From Mycolicibacterium sp. ND9-15 (GTDB taxonomy: Bacteria; Actinomycetota; Actinomycetes; Mycobacteriales; Mycobacteriaceae), in the NCBI RefSeq assembly GCF_035918395.1, contig NZ_CP142362.1, positions 1,401,501-1,465,500 of the forward strand: a DNA stretch of 64,000 nt, read 5' to 3'. Below the pieces are notes generated by a model. The model searched no databases. It was not told where the DNA came from and saw nothing but the letters and a program-made list of their open reading frames with translations. A program made the position numbers and the translations under genes. Each line of letters begins with the position of its first letter. Positions within the stretch are counted from its first letter, which is position 1. Below, in pieces: positions 47,695-58,476 of this stretch.

Positions 47695-48627
47695 CGACGC
47701 TGGAAGCGACGACTGTACTCGCGACCGATGATCGCTCTGTGGCACAGAACTATTCGCCGTTGCCAGTGGTAGTCGCCGGCGCTGAGGGCGCATGGATCAC
47801 CGACGTGGAGGGCCGCCGCTATCTGGACTGCCTGGCCGCCTACTCTGCGGTCAACTTCGGCCACCGCAACGCCGACATCACCGCCGTCGCGCACGCCCAA
47901 CTGGACACCGTGACGTTGGTCAGCCGCGCCTTCCACTCCGATCGGCTCGCTCCGTTCTGCGCGGCGCTGGCCGAGCTCTGCGGCAAAGACATGGTGCTGC
48001 CGATGAACACCGGCGCCGAAGCGGTGGAAAGCGGACTCAAGGTGGCTCGCAAGTGGGGCACCGACGTCAAGGGCATACCCGCCGGTGCGGCGAAATCGTG
48101 GTGGCACACAACAACTTCCACGGCCGAACCACCACGATCATCAGCTTCTCCGACGACGAAACCGCCCGGCGCGGATTCGGCCCCTACACCCCCGGGTTCC
48201 GAGCAGCACCGTTCGGCGACGCCGACGCATTCACCAAGGCGATCGACGAGAACACCGTCGCGGTACTGGTCGAACCCATCCAGGGCGAGGCCGGGATCAT
48301 CGTTCCGCCCGACGACTTCCTGCCACGGCTTCGGTCGCTGTGCACGGAGCGCAACGTGCAGCAGATCTCGGCCAGCACCTGCGCCGCCGGCTGAGTGAGC
48401 TGGTGGGCCGCGGTGTCGTCGCCGTGCGCGGCAAGCGCTTGTGGGCGGGGGTGGACATCGATCCGGCGTTGGGTTCGGCCAAACACGTCAGCGTGCACTT
48501 GGCGCGCCGCGGTGTGCTGGTCAAGGACACCCATGGGCCGACCCTGCGGTTCGCCCCACCGCTGGTGATCACCGCAGCCGAGATCGATTGGGCCGTCGGC
48601 CGGTTCGCCGCGGTGCTGGCCGCCTGA
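47691..48627 (+). pseudogene. rocD (pseudo): Degraded ornithine aminotransferase (rocD) remnant
   Basis: Three pieces in three frames. The start VTTLEATT to RKWGTDVKG (47691-48084, with YLDCLAAYSAVNFGHRNAD) is followed, after a shift near 48085-48092, by IVVAHNNFHGRTTTIISFSD to FLPRLRSLCTERNV (to about 48360). The sequence then jumps to the C-terminus LSELVGRGVVAVRGKRLWAG, APPLVITAAEIDWAVGRF (about 48392-48627). The segment with the PLP lysine is missing, so no activity is possible. M. tuberculosis rocD is also split (rocD1/rocD2). Confidence 0.9.
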
Positions 48628-49593
<966 letters not shown>

Positions 49594-49679
49594 CTAACAG
49601 CCTAATTGGAACGTGTTCTAGTCCGGTCGTGGTCCGCGCCGCTGCCCGCCCCCGTAGGCACTACTAACAGGTTGATCGC

Positions 49680-49997
49680 ATGCACCTCCTGCGCACGCTC
49701 CACCGCTCAGCGCGCAAAACGACCGGTGTTCCTGCCCCACATGCAATAGCTGATCACCGTGGTGATGTCGTCACGCAGCGTTTCGAATTCATGCAATCGA
49801 TGCGGCCGACGACGTTGGCCGGCGTCGAAGTGGCGATGTCATCGACCGTGCTGGAGATGTTGCAGTACAACAGAATAACCGCTCCGAGCGCGGCCCTCGC
49901 CGTGTTTGCGGCACCGCTCCTCGCCGCCGGTGCGGTCGTGCTGTGGACCGCGCGTCGAACGGTCAGGCGATCGGTGCCGTCGCACCAAGTGGTGTGA
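49680..49997 (+). CDS. Possible small single-helix membrane protein
   Basis: 105 codons from ATG with one hydrophobic stretch (APSAALAVFAAPLLAAGAVV) followed by Arg-rich residues. No homologue is recognised. It fills an otherwise empty interval but overlaps the convergent cutinase 3' end by 35 bp. It may be spurious. Confidence 0.3.
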   Translation: MHLLRTLHRSARKTTGVPAPHAIADHRGDVVTQRFEFMQSMRPTTLAGVEVAMSSTVLEMLQYNRITAPSAALAVFAAPLLAAGAVVLWTARRTVRRSVPSHQVV

Positions 49998-50817
49998 TCG
50001 GAAGCGCCTCGGGCACCTCCGGCACCGAAGGCGCCGGTCCGACAAGCTGATACAGCGGCTTCGTCCACCGGTATCCGCCGCTCGACCTCGTGTAACCGGT
50101 GTGGATGAGAGCCGATACCTTCGACACTTCTTCGGCATCGGGGTCGTAGTCGCAGACCGCGTCACCGAGTTCGCACACGCTGATCGTGCGGGCACCGATG
50201 GCCGGCGACAGCGGCTTCGGGGCGCGGGCGAGGATCGGCCAGTCCTGGGCGACGCCCTTTCCGGCGCCCGGGACGCTCGTGACGGAGCCGATGTTGATCG
50301 TCGGGTCTGCGGGCAGGCGGTCGCCGTCGGCGATCAGCAGCGCGGCCACCATGTTCGGATTCGCGCCGGCCACTTGCAGATTGCGGTGCACCACCATCGC
50401 GCCCTGCGAGTAACCGGCGAGCACCACCTTCGACTCCGGGCAGCGCTGCGTGAACGCTGTGTACTGCGACCCGAGCGCGGCGGCGCCGGCGTCCACACTG
50501 CCCATGAAGCCGAGCCACTCCCCGATGCCGCCGCCGTCATCGGGAACCGCAACGGCCGGATACTCGACGGCCTCGGCGGTCATGGTGCGTCCGTCGCGCT
50601 GCACCAATTGCTGCAGGTCGCGGTAGGACTGGTAGATGTCGTCGCCCATGCCTGCGTTTGCGGTCAGATCGCCGTCGCGCTGACCCGAGCCCGCCGCACC
50701 GAACCAGTGCACGTCGGGGCAACCGGGGTCGGCTTGGGCCACGCCTGCAGAGACGCCGGCGAAGGCTGCGCCGGCAATCGCGGTGGCGCTGGCCAACGCA
50801 GTGAGACGACCGAACAT
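49963..50817 (-). CDS. Secreted cutinase-family esterase
   Basis: 284 residues from the ATG at 50817; the upstream extension comes from the family A repeat. Signal peptide MFGRLTALASATAIAGAAFA with cleavage near AQADPG. The nucleophile elbow is GYSQGAMVVH; Cys pairs (PGCPDVHW with RCPES; SVCELGDAVCDYD) and the catalytic Asp in that last stretch fit cutinase/Culp proteins, with His in ALIHTGY. It is likely an exported esterase or lipase. It lies downstream of tuf on the same strand but behind a terminator. Confidence 0.9.
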   Translation of the reverse strand: MFGRLTALASATAIAGAAFAGVSAGVAQADPGCPDVHWFGAAGSGQRDGDLTANAGMGDDIYQSYRDLQQLVQRDGRTMTAEAVEYPAVAVPDDGGGIGEWLGFMGSVDAGAAALGSQYTAFTQRCPESKVVLAGYSQGAMVVHRNLQVAGANPNMVAALLIADGDRLPADPTINIGSVTSVPGAGKGVAQDWPILARAPKPLSPAIGARTISVCELGDAVCDYDPDAEEVSKVSALIHTGYTRSSGGYRWTKPLYQLVGPAPSVPEVPEALPITPLGATAPIA

Positions 50818-50913
50818 GACCCAACCCTTCCAGCCCCGGCCAGGGCATACGCGAAGTACATCGGCGGAGCGTCGGCGGGCGTTACGGGTACGCGAATGCG
50901 GACGTTGACACGC

Positions 50914-50975
50914 CGCGAGCGTGCGCACAATGCCGCTCAACAGCGGTGTGTCGTATGCAAACATGCGCGCTCGCG
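50914..50975. repeat. Intergenic palindrome, family A copy 6 (inverted orientation)
   Basis: Arms CGCGAGCGTGC (50914-50924) and GCGCGCTCGCG (50965-50975) with one mismatch. The core reads TGTTTGCATACGACACACCG on the minus strand. Arm type is GTGC/GCAC. It lies between the cutinase start and the tuf terminator. Confidence 0.8.
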
Positions 50976-50991
50976 CCGATGGACAACGACG

Positions 50992-51025
50992 AAAGCGGCG
51001 CCCACCCGAAGGTGAGCGCCGCTTT
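50992..51025 (-). terminator. tuf terminator hairpin
   Basis: AAAGCGGCGCCCACC (50992-51006) and GGTGAGCGCCGCTTT (51011-51025) pair with one mismatch around a 4-nt CGAA loop, ending in AAAG/CTTT, 10 bp after the tuf stop. Closes the str operon. Confidence 0.8.
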
Positions 51026-51035
51026 ACGCAGATGA

Positions 51036-52226
51036 CTACTTGATGATCTTGGTCACCCGACCGGCGCCGACGGTACGGCCACCCTCGCGGATCGCGAAGC
51101 GCAGACCCTCGTCCATGGCGACGGGCTGGATCAGCTTCACCGAGATGTCGGTGTTGTCACCGGGCATCACCATCTCGGTGCCCTCCGGCAGCGTCACCAC
51201 ACCGGTCACGTCGGTGGTGCGGAAGTAGAACTGCGGACGGTAGTTGTTGAAGAACGGCGTGTGCCGGCCACCCTCGTCCTTGGACAGGATGTAGACCTGG
51301 CCCTCGAAGTCGGTGTGCGGCGTGGTGGTGCCGGGCTTCACGACGACCTGGCCGCGCTCGACGTCCTCACGCTTGATGCCGCGCAGCAGCAGACCGACGT
51401 TGTCACCGGCCTGGCCCTGGTCGAGCAGCTTGCGGAACATCTCGACACCGGTGACCGTGGTCTTGGTGGTGTCGGGGCGGATGCCGACGATCTCGACTTC
51501 CTCGTTCACGTTGATCACGCCACGCTCGACGCGACCGGTGACCACGGTGCCGCGGCCGGTGATCGTGAAGACGTCCTCGACGGGCATCAGGAACGGCTTG
51601 TCGGTCTCACGAACCGGATCCGGGATCGACTCGTCGACGGCCTCCATGAGCTCTTCGATGCTCTTGACCCACTTCTCGTCACCCTCGAGTGCCTTGAGCG
51701 CCGAGACGCGGATGACCGGGGCCTCCTCGTCGAACTCCTGGGCGGCCAGCAACTCGCGGACCTCCATCTCGACGAGCTCGATGAGCTCCTCGTCGTCGAC
51801 CGCGTCGGCCTTGTTCAGCGCGACCAGGATGTAGGGCACACCGACCTGGCGGGCGAGCAGCACGTGCTCACGCGTCTGGGGCATCGGGCCGTCGGTCGCC
51901 GCGACCACCAGGATCGCGCCGTCCATCTGGGCGGCGCCGGTGATCATGTTCTTGATGTAGTCGGCGTGACCGGGGGCGTCGACGTGGGCGTAGTGCCGCT
52001 TGTCGGTCTGGTACTCCACGTGGGAGATGTTGATCGTGATGCCGCGCTGACGCTCCTCAGGCGCATTGTCGATCTGGTCGAATGCGCGCGACTCGTTCAA
52101 ATCGGGAAACTTGTCGTGCAGCACCTTGGTGATTGCTGCGGTCAGCGTGGTCTTGCCGTGGTCAACGTGACCGATGGTCCCGATGTTGACGTGCGGCTTC
52201 GTCCGCTCGAACTTCGCCTTCGCCAC
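51036..52226 (-). CDS. tuf: Elongation factor Tu
   Basis: 396 residues, the mycobacterial length. G1 is [20 protein letters not shown], the switch/G3 [20 protein letters not shown], and G4 [10 protein letters not shown]. Delivers aminoacyl-tRNA to the ribosome. Last gene of the str operon, separated from fusA by 164 bp that may hold an extra promoter. Confidence 0.98.
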   Translation of the reverse strand: MAKAKFERTKPHVNIGTIGHVDHGKTTLTAAITKVLHDKFPDLNESRAFDQIDNAPEERQRGITINISHVEYQTDKRHYAHVDAPGHADYIKNMITGAAQMDGAILVVAATDGPMPQTREHVLLARQVGVPYILVALNKADAVDDEELIELVEMEVRELLAAQEFDEEAPVIRVSALKALEGDEKWVKSIEELMEAVDESIPDPVRETDKPFLMPVEDVFTITGRGTVVTGRVERGVINVNEEVEIVGIRPDTTKTTVTGVEMFRKLLDQGQAGDNVGLLLRGIKREDVERGQVVVKPGTTTPHTDFEGQVYILSKDEGGRHTPFFNNYRPQFYFRTTDVTGVVTLPEGTEMVMPGDNTDISVKLIQPVAMDEGLRFAIREGGRTVGAGRVTKIIK

Positions 52227-52390
52227 TGTGTGGTCCTCCTGGACTGTGTTGGTGCTTGTCTAAAGCAGTGTTGATCTTTGCAGTTGTTTCTCGCCGCGGA
52301 GCAACCGGGGTTACTGTCCCGTCGCCTTCGCGCCGCACATTGCTCGGCTCCGGCTCAGCTCCGCTCCTCCGGCCTGGCGGCCGTCGATGC

Positions 52391-54496
52391 TCACTGCCCC
52401 GTCGCCTTCGCGATGATCTCCTTCGACACGGCCGCCGGAACTTCGGCGTACGAGTCGAACACCATGGAGTAGTTTGCCCGGCCCTGGGTCTTCGACCGAA
52501 GGTCGCCGACATAGCCGAACATCTCCGACAGCGGTACCAGCGCCTTGACGACGCGGGCACCCGATCGCTCCTCCATGGCCTGGATCTGACCACGGCGGGA
52601 GTTCAGGTCGCCGATCACGTCACCCATGTAGTCCTCGGGTGTGGTCACTTCGACCGCCATGATCGGCTCGAGGATCACCGGCTGCGCAGCCTGTGCCGCT
52701 TTCTTGAGCACCTGCGAACCTGCGACCTTGAAGGCCATTTCCGACGAGTCCACCTCGTGGTAGGCGCCGTCGAGCAGCGTCACCTTGAGGTTGACCAGCG
52801 GATAGCCGGCCAGCACGCCGTACTGCATGGCGTCCTGGGCGCCGGCGTCGACCGATGGAATGTACTCGCGCGGGATACGACCGCCGGTGACCTTGTTCTC
52901 GAACTCGTAGGTCGCCCCGTCCTCGCCGGTGAACGGCTCGAGGTCGATGAGCACCTTCGCGAACTGGCCCGAGCCACCCGTCTGCTTCTTGTGGGTGAAC
53001 TCGACCTTCTCGACCTTGCGCTTGATGGTCTCGCGGTAGGCCACCTGCGGCTTGCCGACGTTGGCCTCGACCTTGAACTCGCGCTTCATCCGGTCGACGA
53101 GGATGTCGAGGTGCAGCTCGCCCATGCCGCCGATGACGGTCTGGCCGGTCTCCTGGTCCAGGTGGACCTTGAACGTCGGATCCTCCTCGGCGAGCTTCTG
53201 GATCGCGGTGCCGAGCTTCTCCTGGTCGCTCTTGGTCTTGGGCTCGATGGCCACCTCGATCACCGGATCGGGGAACGTCATCGACTCCAGCACGATCTGC
53301 TCGTTCGCGTCGGAGAGGGTGTCGCCGGTGGTGGTGTCCTTGAGGCCGATGACGGCATAGATGTGCCCCGCCGAGGCCCGCTCTACCGGGTTCTCCTTGT
53401 TGGCGTGCATCTGGAACAGCTTGCCCAGCCGCTCCTTCTTGCCCTTGGTCGAGTTGATGACCTGCGAACCGGACTCGACGGTGCCCGAGTAGACGCGGAC
53501 GTAGGTCAGCTTGCCGAAGAACGGGTGCACCGCAATCTTGAACGCGAGCGCCGAGAACGGCTCCTCGGTCGACGGCTTGCGGCTGATGGCCTCGTCCTCT
53601 TTGCCGGGCACATGACCCTGCACGGACTCCACGTCTAGCGGCGACGGCAGGTAGTCGATGACCGCGTCGAGCATGGGCTGCACGCCCTTGTTCTTGAACG
53701 CGCTGCCGCACAGGACCGGGTACAGCTCGGAGGTGACGGTCAGCTTGCGAATCGCCGCTTTGATCTCGGCGACCGTGAGCTCCTCGCCGCCGACGTACTT
53801 GTCCAACAGCTCCTCGTCTGTCTCGGCGACGGTCTCGAGCAGCTTGGTCCGGTACTCCTCGGCCTTCTCGGCGAGCTCGGCCGGGATGTCCTCGACCTCA
53901 TACTTCTCCCCGAGGGCGGTCTCGCCGCGCCACACCTTGGCCTTCATCTCGACCAGGTCGACGACGCCGATGAAGTCGTTCTCGGCGCCGATCGGCAGCT
54001 GGATCACCAAGGGAGTCGCCCCAAGTCGCTCCTCGATGGTGCGCACGGTGAAGTAGAAGTCGGCGCCGATCTTGTCCATCTTGTTGACGAAGCAGATGCG
54101 CGGGACGTCGTACTTGTCGGCCTGCCGCCAGACCTGCTCGGACTGCGGTTCCACGCCCTCTTTGCCGTCGAAGACGGCGACTGCGCCATCAAGAACCCGA
54201 AGCGAGCGCTCGACTTCCACGGTGAAGTCGACATGGCCCGGGGTGTCGATGATGTTGATCTGGTTGTCGTTCCAGAAGCAAGTGACTGCGGCGGAGGTGA
54301 TCGTGATACCCCGCTCCTGCTCCTGCTCCATCCAGTCGGTGGTCGAAGCGCCGTCGTGCGTCTCACCGATCTTGTAGTTGACACCGGTGTAGTACAGGAT
54401 GCGCTCGGTCGTCGTGGTCTTACCGGCATCGATGTGGGCCATGATGCCGATGTTGCGGACCTTGTTCAGGTCGGTCAGCACGTCCTTCTGTGCCAC
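52391..54496 (-). CDS. fusA: Elongation factor G
   Basis: 701 residues. G1 is [20 protein letters not shown], followed by [20 protein letters not shown] and [12 protein letters not shown]; domains II-V complete the factor. It catalyses translocation. The start lies 86 bp after rpsG across a hairpin. This is the ribosomal-operon copy; mycobacteria can carry a second fusA2 elsewhere. Confidence 0.98.
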   Translation of the reverse strand: MAQKDVLTDLNKVRNIGIMAHIDAGKTTTTERILYYTGVNYKIGETHDGASTTDWMEQEQERGITITSAAVTCFWNDNQINIIDTPGHVDFTVEVERSLRVLDGAVAVFDGKEGVEPQSEQVWRQADKYDVPRICFVNKMDKIGADFYFTVRTIEERLGATPLVIQLPIGAENDFIGVVDLVEMKAKVWRGETALGEKYEVEDIPAELAEKAEEYRTKLLETVAETDEELLDKYVGGEELTVAEIKAAIRKLTVTSELYPVLCGSAFKNKGVQPMLDAVIDYLPSPLDVESVQGHVPGKEDEAISRKPSTEEPFSALAFKIAVHPFFGKLTYVRVYSGTVESGSQVINSTKGKKERLGKLFQMHANKENPVERASAGHIYAVIGLKDTTTGDTLSDANEQIVLESMTFPDPVIEVAIEPKTKSDQEKLGTAIQKLAEEDPTFKVHLDQETGQTVIGGMGELHLDILVDRMKREFKVEANVGKPQVAYRETIKRKVEKVEFTHKKQTGGSGQFAKVLIDLEPFTGEDGATYEFENKVTGGRIPREYIPSVDAGAQDAMQYGVLAGYPLVNLKVTLLDGAYHEVDSSEMAFKVAGSQVLKKAAQAAQPVILEPIMAVEVTTPEDYMGDVIGDLNSRRGQIQAMEERSGARVVKALVPLSEMFGYVGDLRSKTQGRANYSMVFDSYAEVPAAVSKEIIAKATGQ

Positions 54497-54562
54497 GGGA
54501 TTCCCTTCGGGAAGTAATACGGACTAAAGGCTGTATTCGTCTTGGTTGCGGCTGCGCCGCGC

Positions 54563-54579
54563 ACGAAGCGGAGCTTCGT
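54563..54579 (-). promoter_or_regulatory. Hairpin between rpsG and fusA
   Basis: ACGAAGC (54563-54569), GGA loop, GCTTCGT (54573-54579): a perfect 7-bp stem 3 bp after the rpsG stop and about 65 nt before fusA. It could be a processing or attenuation site within the operon. Confidence 0.5.
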
Positions 54580-54582
54580 ACG

Positions 54583-55053
54583 TCACCAGCGGTAGTGCGC
54601 GAAAGCGCGGTTTGCTTCGGCCATCTTGTGGGTGTCCTCACGGCGCTTGACGGCGGCACCCAGGCCGTTGCTGGCGTCGACGATCTCGTTCGCCAGGCGC
54701 TCGATCATGGTCTTCTCGCGGCGCTGCTTGGAGAAGCTCACCAGCCAACGCAGAGCAAGCGTCACCGAACGGTCCGGCCGGACCTCGACCGGAACCTGAT
54801 AGGTGGCGCCACCGACGCGGCGGCTGCGGACCTCGAGAGCCGGCTTGACGTTGTCCATGGCGCGCTTGAGGGTGACCACCGGATCGGTGCCGGTCTTCTC
54901 GCGGGCTTGTTCGAGCGCACCATAGACAATGCGTTCGGCCAGTGATTTCTTCCCGTCCAGGAGAACCTTGTTGACCAGCTGGGTGACCAGCTGCGACCCG
55001 TACACCGGATCGTTGACCAACGGACGCTTGGGCGCGGGTCCCTTGCGCGGCAT
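54583..55053 (-). CDS. rpsG: 30S ribosomal protein S7
   Basis: 156 residues. [20 protein letters not shown] and [20 protein letters not shown] are diagnostic. S7 nucleates the 30S head. It overlaps rpsL by 1 bp. Confidence 0.97.
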   Translation of the reverse strand: MPRKGPAPKRPLVNDPVYGSQLVTQLVNKVLLDGKKSLAERIVYGALEQAREKTGTDPVVTLKRAMDNVKPALEVRSRRVGGATYQVPVEVRPDRSVTLALRWLVSFSKQRREKTMIERLANEIVDASNGLGAAVKRREDTHKMAEANRAFAHYRW

Positions 55054-55427
55054 CAGCTCTTCTCCTTCTTCGCGCCGTAGCGGCTACGAGCCTGCTTGCG
55101 GTTCTTGACGCCCTGGGTGTCCAGCGAGCCGCGGATGATCTTGTAGCGCACACCCGGCAGGTCCTTCACACGGCCACCGCGCACCAGCACCATCGAGTGC
55201 TCCTGCAGGTTGTGCCCCTCGCCCGGGATGTATGCGGTGACCTCGACCGCGCTGGTCAGCTTGACGCGCGCGACCTTGCGAAGCGCCGAGTTCGGCTTCT
55301 TCGGGGTGGTCGTGTACACGCGGGTGCACACTCCGCGACGCTGCGGGCTGCCCTTGAGGGCCGCGGTCTTCGCCTTGGCGGGCTTGTCGTGGCGACCCTT
55401 GCGGACCAGCTGCTGGATGGTTGGCAT
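55053..55427 (-). CDS. rpsL: 30S ribosomal protein S12
   Basis: 124 residues. Lys43 ([13 protein letters not shown]) and Lys88 ([13 protein letters not shown]), the residues whose change causes streptomycin resistance, are both wild type. First gene of the str operon. It lies behind a 291 bp upstream region. Confidence 0.97.
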   Translation of the reverse strand: MPTIQQLVRKGRHDKPAKAKTAALKGSPQRRGVCTRVYTTTPKKPNSALRKVARVKLTSAVEVTAYIPGEGHNLQEHSMVLVRGGRVKDLPGVRYKIIRGSLDTQGVKNRKQARSRYGAKKEKS

Positions 55428-55587
55428 CTACCGGCTTTCTGTGTTGCTGCTTTTCGTTCTGGTCAAGTCTGTGTACTGCAGTTTTACCCCCGTCACGTAC
55501 CCCGCGATCGGGTGTGTCGCAGGCGCCCGCCCCGGGAATTTCAAGGCATTGGGCAGGGCGACATGCGAATCAGCCCGGCGTGCAGGC

Positions 55588-55618
55588 GCGCTTGCACTCG
55601 AAACACCAATGCAAGCGC
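55588..55618. terminator. Hairpin in the region upstream of rpsL
   Basis: GCGCTTGCA (55588-55596) and TGCAAGCGC (55610-55618) pair perfectly over 9 bp with a 13-nt loop. It lies between the TetR stop and rpsL on the same strand, so it may end TetR transcription or attenuate the str operon leader. The remaining 291 bp (55428-55718) holds no gene. Confidence 0.5.
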
Positions 55619-55718
55619 CTTATCTGCCAGGCACGATCGTCCACAATACCAGCACAGCGGCGGCGCTCCAAACCCGTCGGCCGCGCCCTAACCGCAGGTC
55701 AGGTTACCTTCCTCCGCG

Positions 55719-56306
55719 CTACCGGCGCTCCATGCCGGAGGCCAACCGCATCACCATGTCGCTGTACACCGCGTCAGTGTCGACACCGTCCATCGCGCCG
55801 GTCATCTCCAACAGCACGAAGCCGTGCATCGCCGACCAGAACTCCAGCGCCGCATAGAACGCGTTCTCACCCTCGAGTCCGTAGGACGCCAGCACCGCGA
55901 TGACGGGTGTAGCCGCCGCCCTGGTGGCCTCGGTGAACTCGGGGTCGTCACCGCCCAACGGCATGCGGGTGAAGGCCGAATAGCGACCCGGATGGTGGTG
56001 GGCGTAGCTGCGGTAGGCACTGGCCATCGCGGTCACCGCGTCGTCGCGGGTGCGGCCCTCGGCCACGTTGGTGAGCATGCCGATGATGTCGCCGACGACG
56101 CGCATCCGCACCGTTCTGCGCAGGTCCTCGAGGCTGTTGACGTGGTTGTACAGCGACGGCCCCTTGGTGCCGAGTTGGGTGGCGAGCGCGTTGATGGTGA
56201 GCGCGTCCCAGCCTTCGCGGTCCAGAAAGGTCAGCGCGGCGTTGACGATCGATTCGCGGCTGAGCCGGTGCGGTCGCCTGGCCGACGCGTTCGAGGGCTG
56301 TGCCAT
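55719..56306 (-). CDS. TetR-family regulator upstream of the str operon
   Basis: 195 residues from the ATG at 56306; a TTG at 56381 would lie within the operator. HTH: LSRESIVNAALTFLDREGWD, LATQLGTKGPSLYNHVNSLE. The C-terminal domain resembles TetR proteins with WHG-type ends. It corresponds to Rv0681 by position. It probably represses itself through the inverted repeat at 56359. Confidence 0.9.
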   Translation of the reverse strand: MAQPSNASARRPHRLSRESIVNAALTFLDREGWDALTINALATQLGTKGPSLYNHVNSLEDLRRTVRMRVVGDIIGMLTNVAEGRTRDDAVTAMASAYRSYAHHHPGRYSAFTRMPLGGDDPEFTEATRAAATPVIAVLASYGLEGENAFYAALEFWSAMHGFVLLEMTGAMDGVDTDAVYSDMVMRLASGMERR

Positions 56307-56358
56307 GTGCGCGTCGCCCCCTGCCGTCTCGTCGGATCCGAGTTGATCCCGCGCGAGA

Positions 56359-56377
56359 AAACTAACACCTCTAGTTT
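56359..56377. promoter_or_regulatory. TetR operator candidate
   Basis: AAACTA (56359-56364) and TAGTTT (56372-56377) with a 7-bp spacer ACACCTC, about 53-70 bp upstream of the TetR ATG. Confidence 0.5.
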
Positions 56378-56385
56378 CCACCGAC

Positions 56386-56913
56386 TCAGTTGACGCGCTC
56401 CTGACTGAGCTCGGCGAGTTGCCCGGTAATCGAGCACAGATCGGGCAGCGTTGTGGGGTTCATCGTCTGGGTCGACCAGGTGATGACGTCGCCGCCCTTG
56501 GCCACATAGAAACTGCACGCATTTGCGTCGAACGCCTTGAACCCTTTGTTCCCGTCGACCGACAGTTCGGTCAATGTGCGGCCGGCCTGCTGTTCCAGCG
56601 ATCGCTCGGTGTCCATGTCGCTGCCGCGATACCACCAGGTCGAGATCCCCATGCCCGCGCCCACGGTGCCGAACACCGTGTCCTCCTGCCAGAAGCAGCC
56701 GGCGTCGCTGACGACGGCCTTGGTGAACTGCGCCGAGCCGACCGCGGCCGCGATGTCGGCGTCGGTGATGCCGTTGCAGTCGACACTGCGGAAGCCGCCG
56801 CCGGGGCCGGCCGCCGGTGACGAGATCGGCGTCTCGTCGGACGACCCGCACGCCGCGACCAGCGCGCCGCAGGCGGCCAGCGCGACAAGTCGGTACCTCC
56901 AGCCGGCGGACAT
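56386..56913 (-). CDS. DUF3558-like lipoprotein, gene 2 of pair
   Basis: 175 residues from the ATG at 56913. Signal RYRLVALAACGALVAACGSS with lipobox LVAAC gives a lipid-anchored protein. The mature domain (SVDCNGITDADIAAAVGSAQ, CFWQ, then CSFYVAKGGDVITW) has the Cys pattern of DUF3558. Function unknown. It starts 2 bp after the upstream paralogue. Confidence 0.8.
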   Translation of the reverse strand: MSAGWRYRLVALAACGALVAACGSSDETPISSPAAGPGGGFRSVDCNGITDADIAAAVGSAQFTKAVVSDAGCFWQEDTVFGTVGAGMGISTWWYRGSDMDTERSLEQQAGRTLTELSVDGNKGFKAFDANACSFYVAKGGDVITWSTQTMNPTTLPDLCSITGQLAELSQERVN

Positions 56914-56915
56914 GG

Positions 56916-57449
56916 TCACATCTCCGATTTCAGGGTCGCCGACAGGAGCCGTTCCGCCGCGACACACGGGTCACCAGCGGACCGACCGCGAAACTGTACC
57001 CACCAACTCAAGACTCCGCCGCCAGCCCCGGCGGTGGCCGAGCAGGCCGCGCCGGTGATGTCACGACGGGCCTCGAACGCGGAGTGCTGCTCGACGACGG
57101 TCTCGGTGACCTGCGCGCCGTGCTCGCCGGCCAGCGCGCGTTCGCGGTCAAGGCTGCCGGTCTCGAACCACGAGAAAGTCGCGTCGATCGTCACGTCGCC
57201 GCTGAACGCCACGTACTGGCAGACCGCACCGCTGTAGGGCCGCACGACGCTCTCGGCGCGCAGGATTTCCTGGACGGTCTCGTCGTCCAGCAGGGCGCAG
57301 CGGTCGTCGGCGTAGCCGTAGTTGCGTTGAGGATCCGAGACGACCGACGAAGCCCGTTGCGCGCTTCCCCTGACGGTCTCAGCACACCCTGCCGCCGTCG
57401 ACACCGCTACCGCCGCCGCGACAGCAATCGAACCGACCCGCCAGCGCAT
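56916..57449 (-). CDS. DUF3558-like lipoprotein, gene 1 of pair
   Basis: 177 residues. Signal peptide MRWRVGSIAVAAAVAVSTAA with lipobox AAGC. DRCALLDDETVQEILRAESV and AVCQYVAF follow the DUF3558 pattern. The pair Rv0679c/Rv0680c occupies the matching position in M. tuberculosis; identity with those proteins is inferred from position only. Confidence 0.8.
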   Translation of the reverse strand: MRWRVGSIAVAAAVAVSTAAGCAETVRGSAQRASSVVSDPQRNYGYADDRCALLDDETVQEILRAESVVRPYSGAVCQYVAFSGDVTIDATFSWFETGSLDRERALAGEHGAQVTETVVEQHSAFEARRDITGAACSATAGAGGGVLSWWVQFRGRSAGDPCVAAERLLSATLKSEM

Positions 57450-57536
57450 CGCCGCTCACGCTACCCAGCACGACCGTCGATAGCGACTCGGGCGAACCAT
57501 GCCAAGACCGGCGTCCGGCAAAGTACGCTCTCCCCC

Positions 57537-57971
57537 ATGATGTGGACTGTTGTCGCCCGGTCACTAGCCGCATCCGCCATGGTGTCCCCGCTGATCCTCG
57601 CCGCTCCCGGCGCGCATGCGGAACCGGTGGTCTGCAACCCGTTGGCGCGTGAGTGCGCCGACAACAGCGTCGTCGGTCGCCACCAGGGGACCGATACCAC
57701 CATCACGGGCATCGGCGTCGTCGAGACGATCGACTGCAAGAACTCCACGCTGCTCGTCAACGGCGCAAACAATCAGATCACCGCACTGGGCAGTTGCTGG
57801 GCGGTGACGATGCAGGGCAACGGCAACATCGTCGTGGCCGACAACGTCGTCAACGACGTGACGGTCTACGGCTGGGATCAGACCGTGCTCTACAAGAATG
57901 GGGCGCCGGTCGTCTTGGACCGCGGTCGCGAACTCGGCATGACCAACCGCATCAATCGGGTACCCGCATGA
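57537..57971 (+). CDS. DUF3060-like exported protein
   Basis: 144 residues from the ATG at 57537 (or 57540). Signal peptide MMWTVVARSLAASAMVSPLI, cleavage near AHA|EPV. The mature part has repeated short beta turns (TITGIGVVETIDCKNSTLLV, GANNQITALGSCWAVTMQGN, GNIVVADNVVNDVTVYGWDQ) that suggest a right-handed beta-helix-like DUF3060 domain. No catalytic motif. It overlaps the next gene by 4 bp. Confidence 0.8.
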   Translation: MMWTVVARSLAASAMVSPLILAAPGAHAEPVVCNPLARECADNSVVGRHQGTDTTITGIGVVETIDCKNSTLLVNGANNQITALGSCWAVTMQGNGNIVVADNVVNDVTVYGWDQTVLYKNGAPVVLDRGRELGMTNRINRVPA

Positions 57972-58375
57972 GCATGCGTATCTACTCCATCACGGCGGCC
58001 GGATTCGCCGCCGCCGCGCTGCTGCTCGCCGGCTGCGGCTCCGAAAGCTCCGACACCAATACGCCCACCGGGACGGCAGGCACTTCGGGCGCCCAGGTCG
58101 AGATCGGCAACACGATCAACTACGGCTCATTCGGCACCACCGCCGACATCGACTGCGCCGACGGCAAATCGCTGAACATCGGCGGGTCGAACAACACGCT
58201 GACCGTCAAGGGCACATGCGCGAACGTGAACATCGGCGGAGCGGACAACAAGGTCGACTTCGAACGGATCTCCAAGGAGATCAGCGTCGTCGGCCTGAAC
58301 AACAGGGTGACCTATCGAGACGGCGATCCGAAGGTCAACGACACCGGCAACAACAACAAGATCACCAAGGGCTGA
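57968..58375 (+). CDS. DUF3060 lipoprotein
   Basis: 135 residues. Lipobox in AAAALLLAGCGSES, then a Thr/Gly-rich linker and DUF3060 repeats (IDCADGKSLNIGGSNNTLTV, GTCANVNIGGADNKVDFERI, ISVVGLNNRVTYRDGDPKVN). It is predicted to be lipid-anchored and to be a partner of the exported DUF3060 protein. Function unknown. Confidence 0.82.
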   Translation: MSMRIYSITAAGFAAAALLLAGCGSESSDTNTPTGTAGTSGAQVEIGNTINYGSFGTTADIDCADGKSLNIGGSNNTLTVKGTCANVNIGGADNKVDFERISKEISVVGLNNRVTYRDGDPKVNDTGNNNKITKG

Positions 58376-58387
58376 CCCTCGCTCTTG

Positions 58388-58451
58388 GCGCGAGCGTGCG
58401 TGTTTGCACACGACACGCCACCGATAAACAGCACTTCGCGCACGCTCACGC
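58388..58451. repeat. Intergenic palindrome, family A copy 7
   Basis: Arms GCGCGAGCGTGCG (58388-58400) and GCGCACGCTCACGC (58438-58451) with one mismatch; core TGTTTGCACACGACACGCC. It lies between the convergent DUF3060 lipoprotein and echA5. Arm type GTGC/GCAC. Confidence 0.85.
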
Positions 58452-58476
58452 CGACGCGACTGTGCACAAGTTGCCG

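Noticed and set aside
50818..50964. Cutinase start at 50964
   Set aside because: That extension is translated from the palindrome and precedes a clear signal peptide starting at 50817.
52227..52390. Small gene between fusA and tuf
   Set aside because: Only low-complexity shadow frames are present; treated as an intergenic region with a possible tuf promoter.
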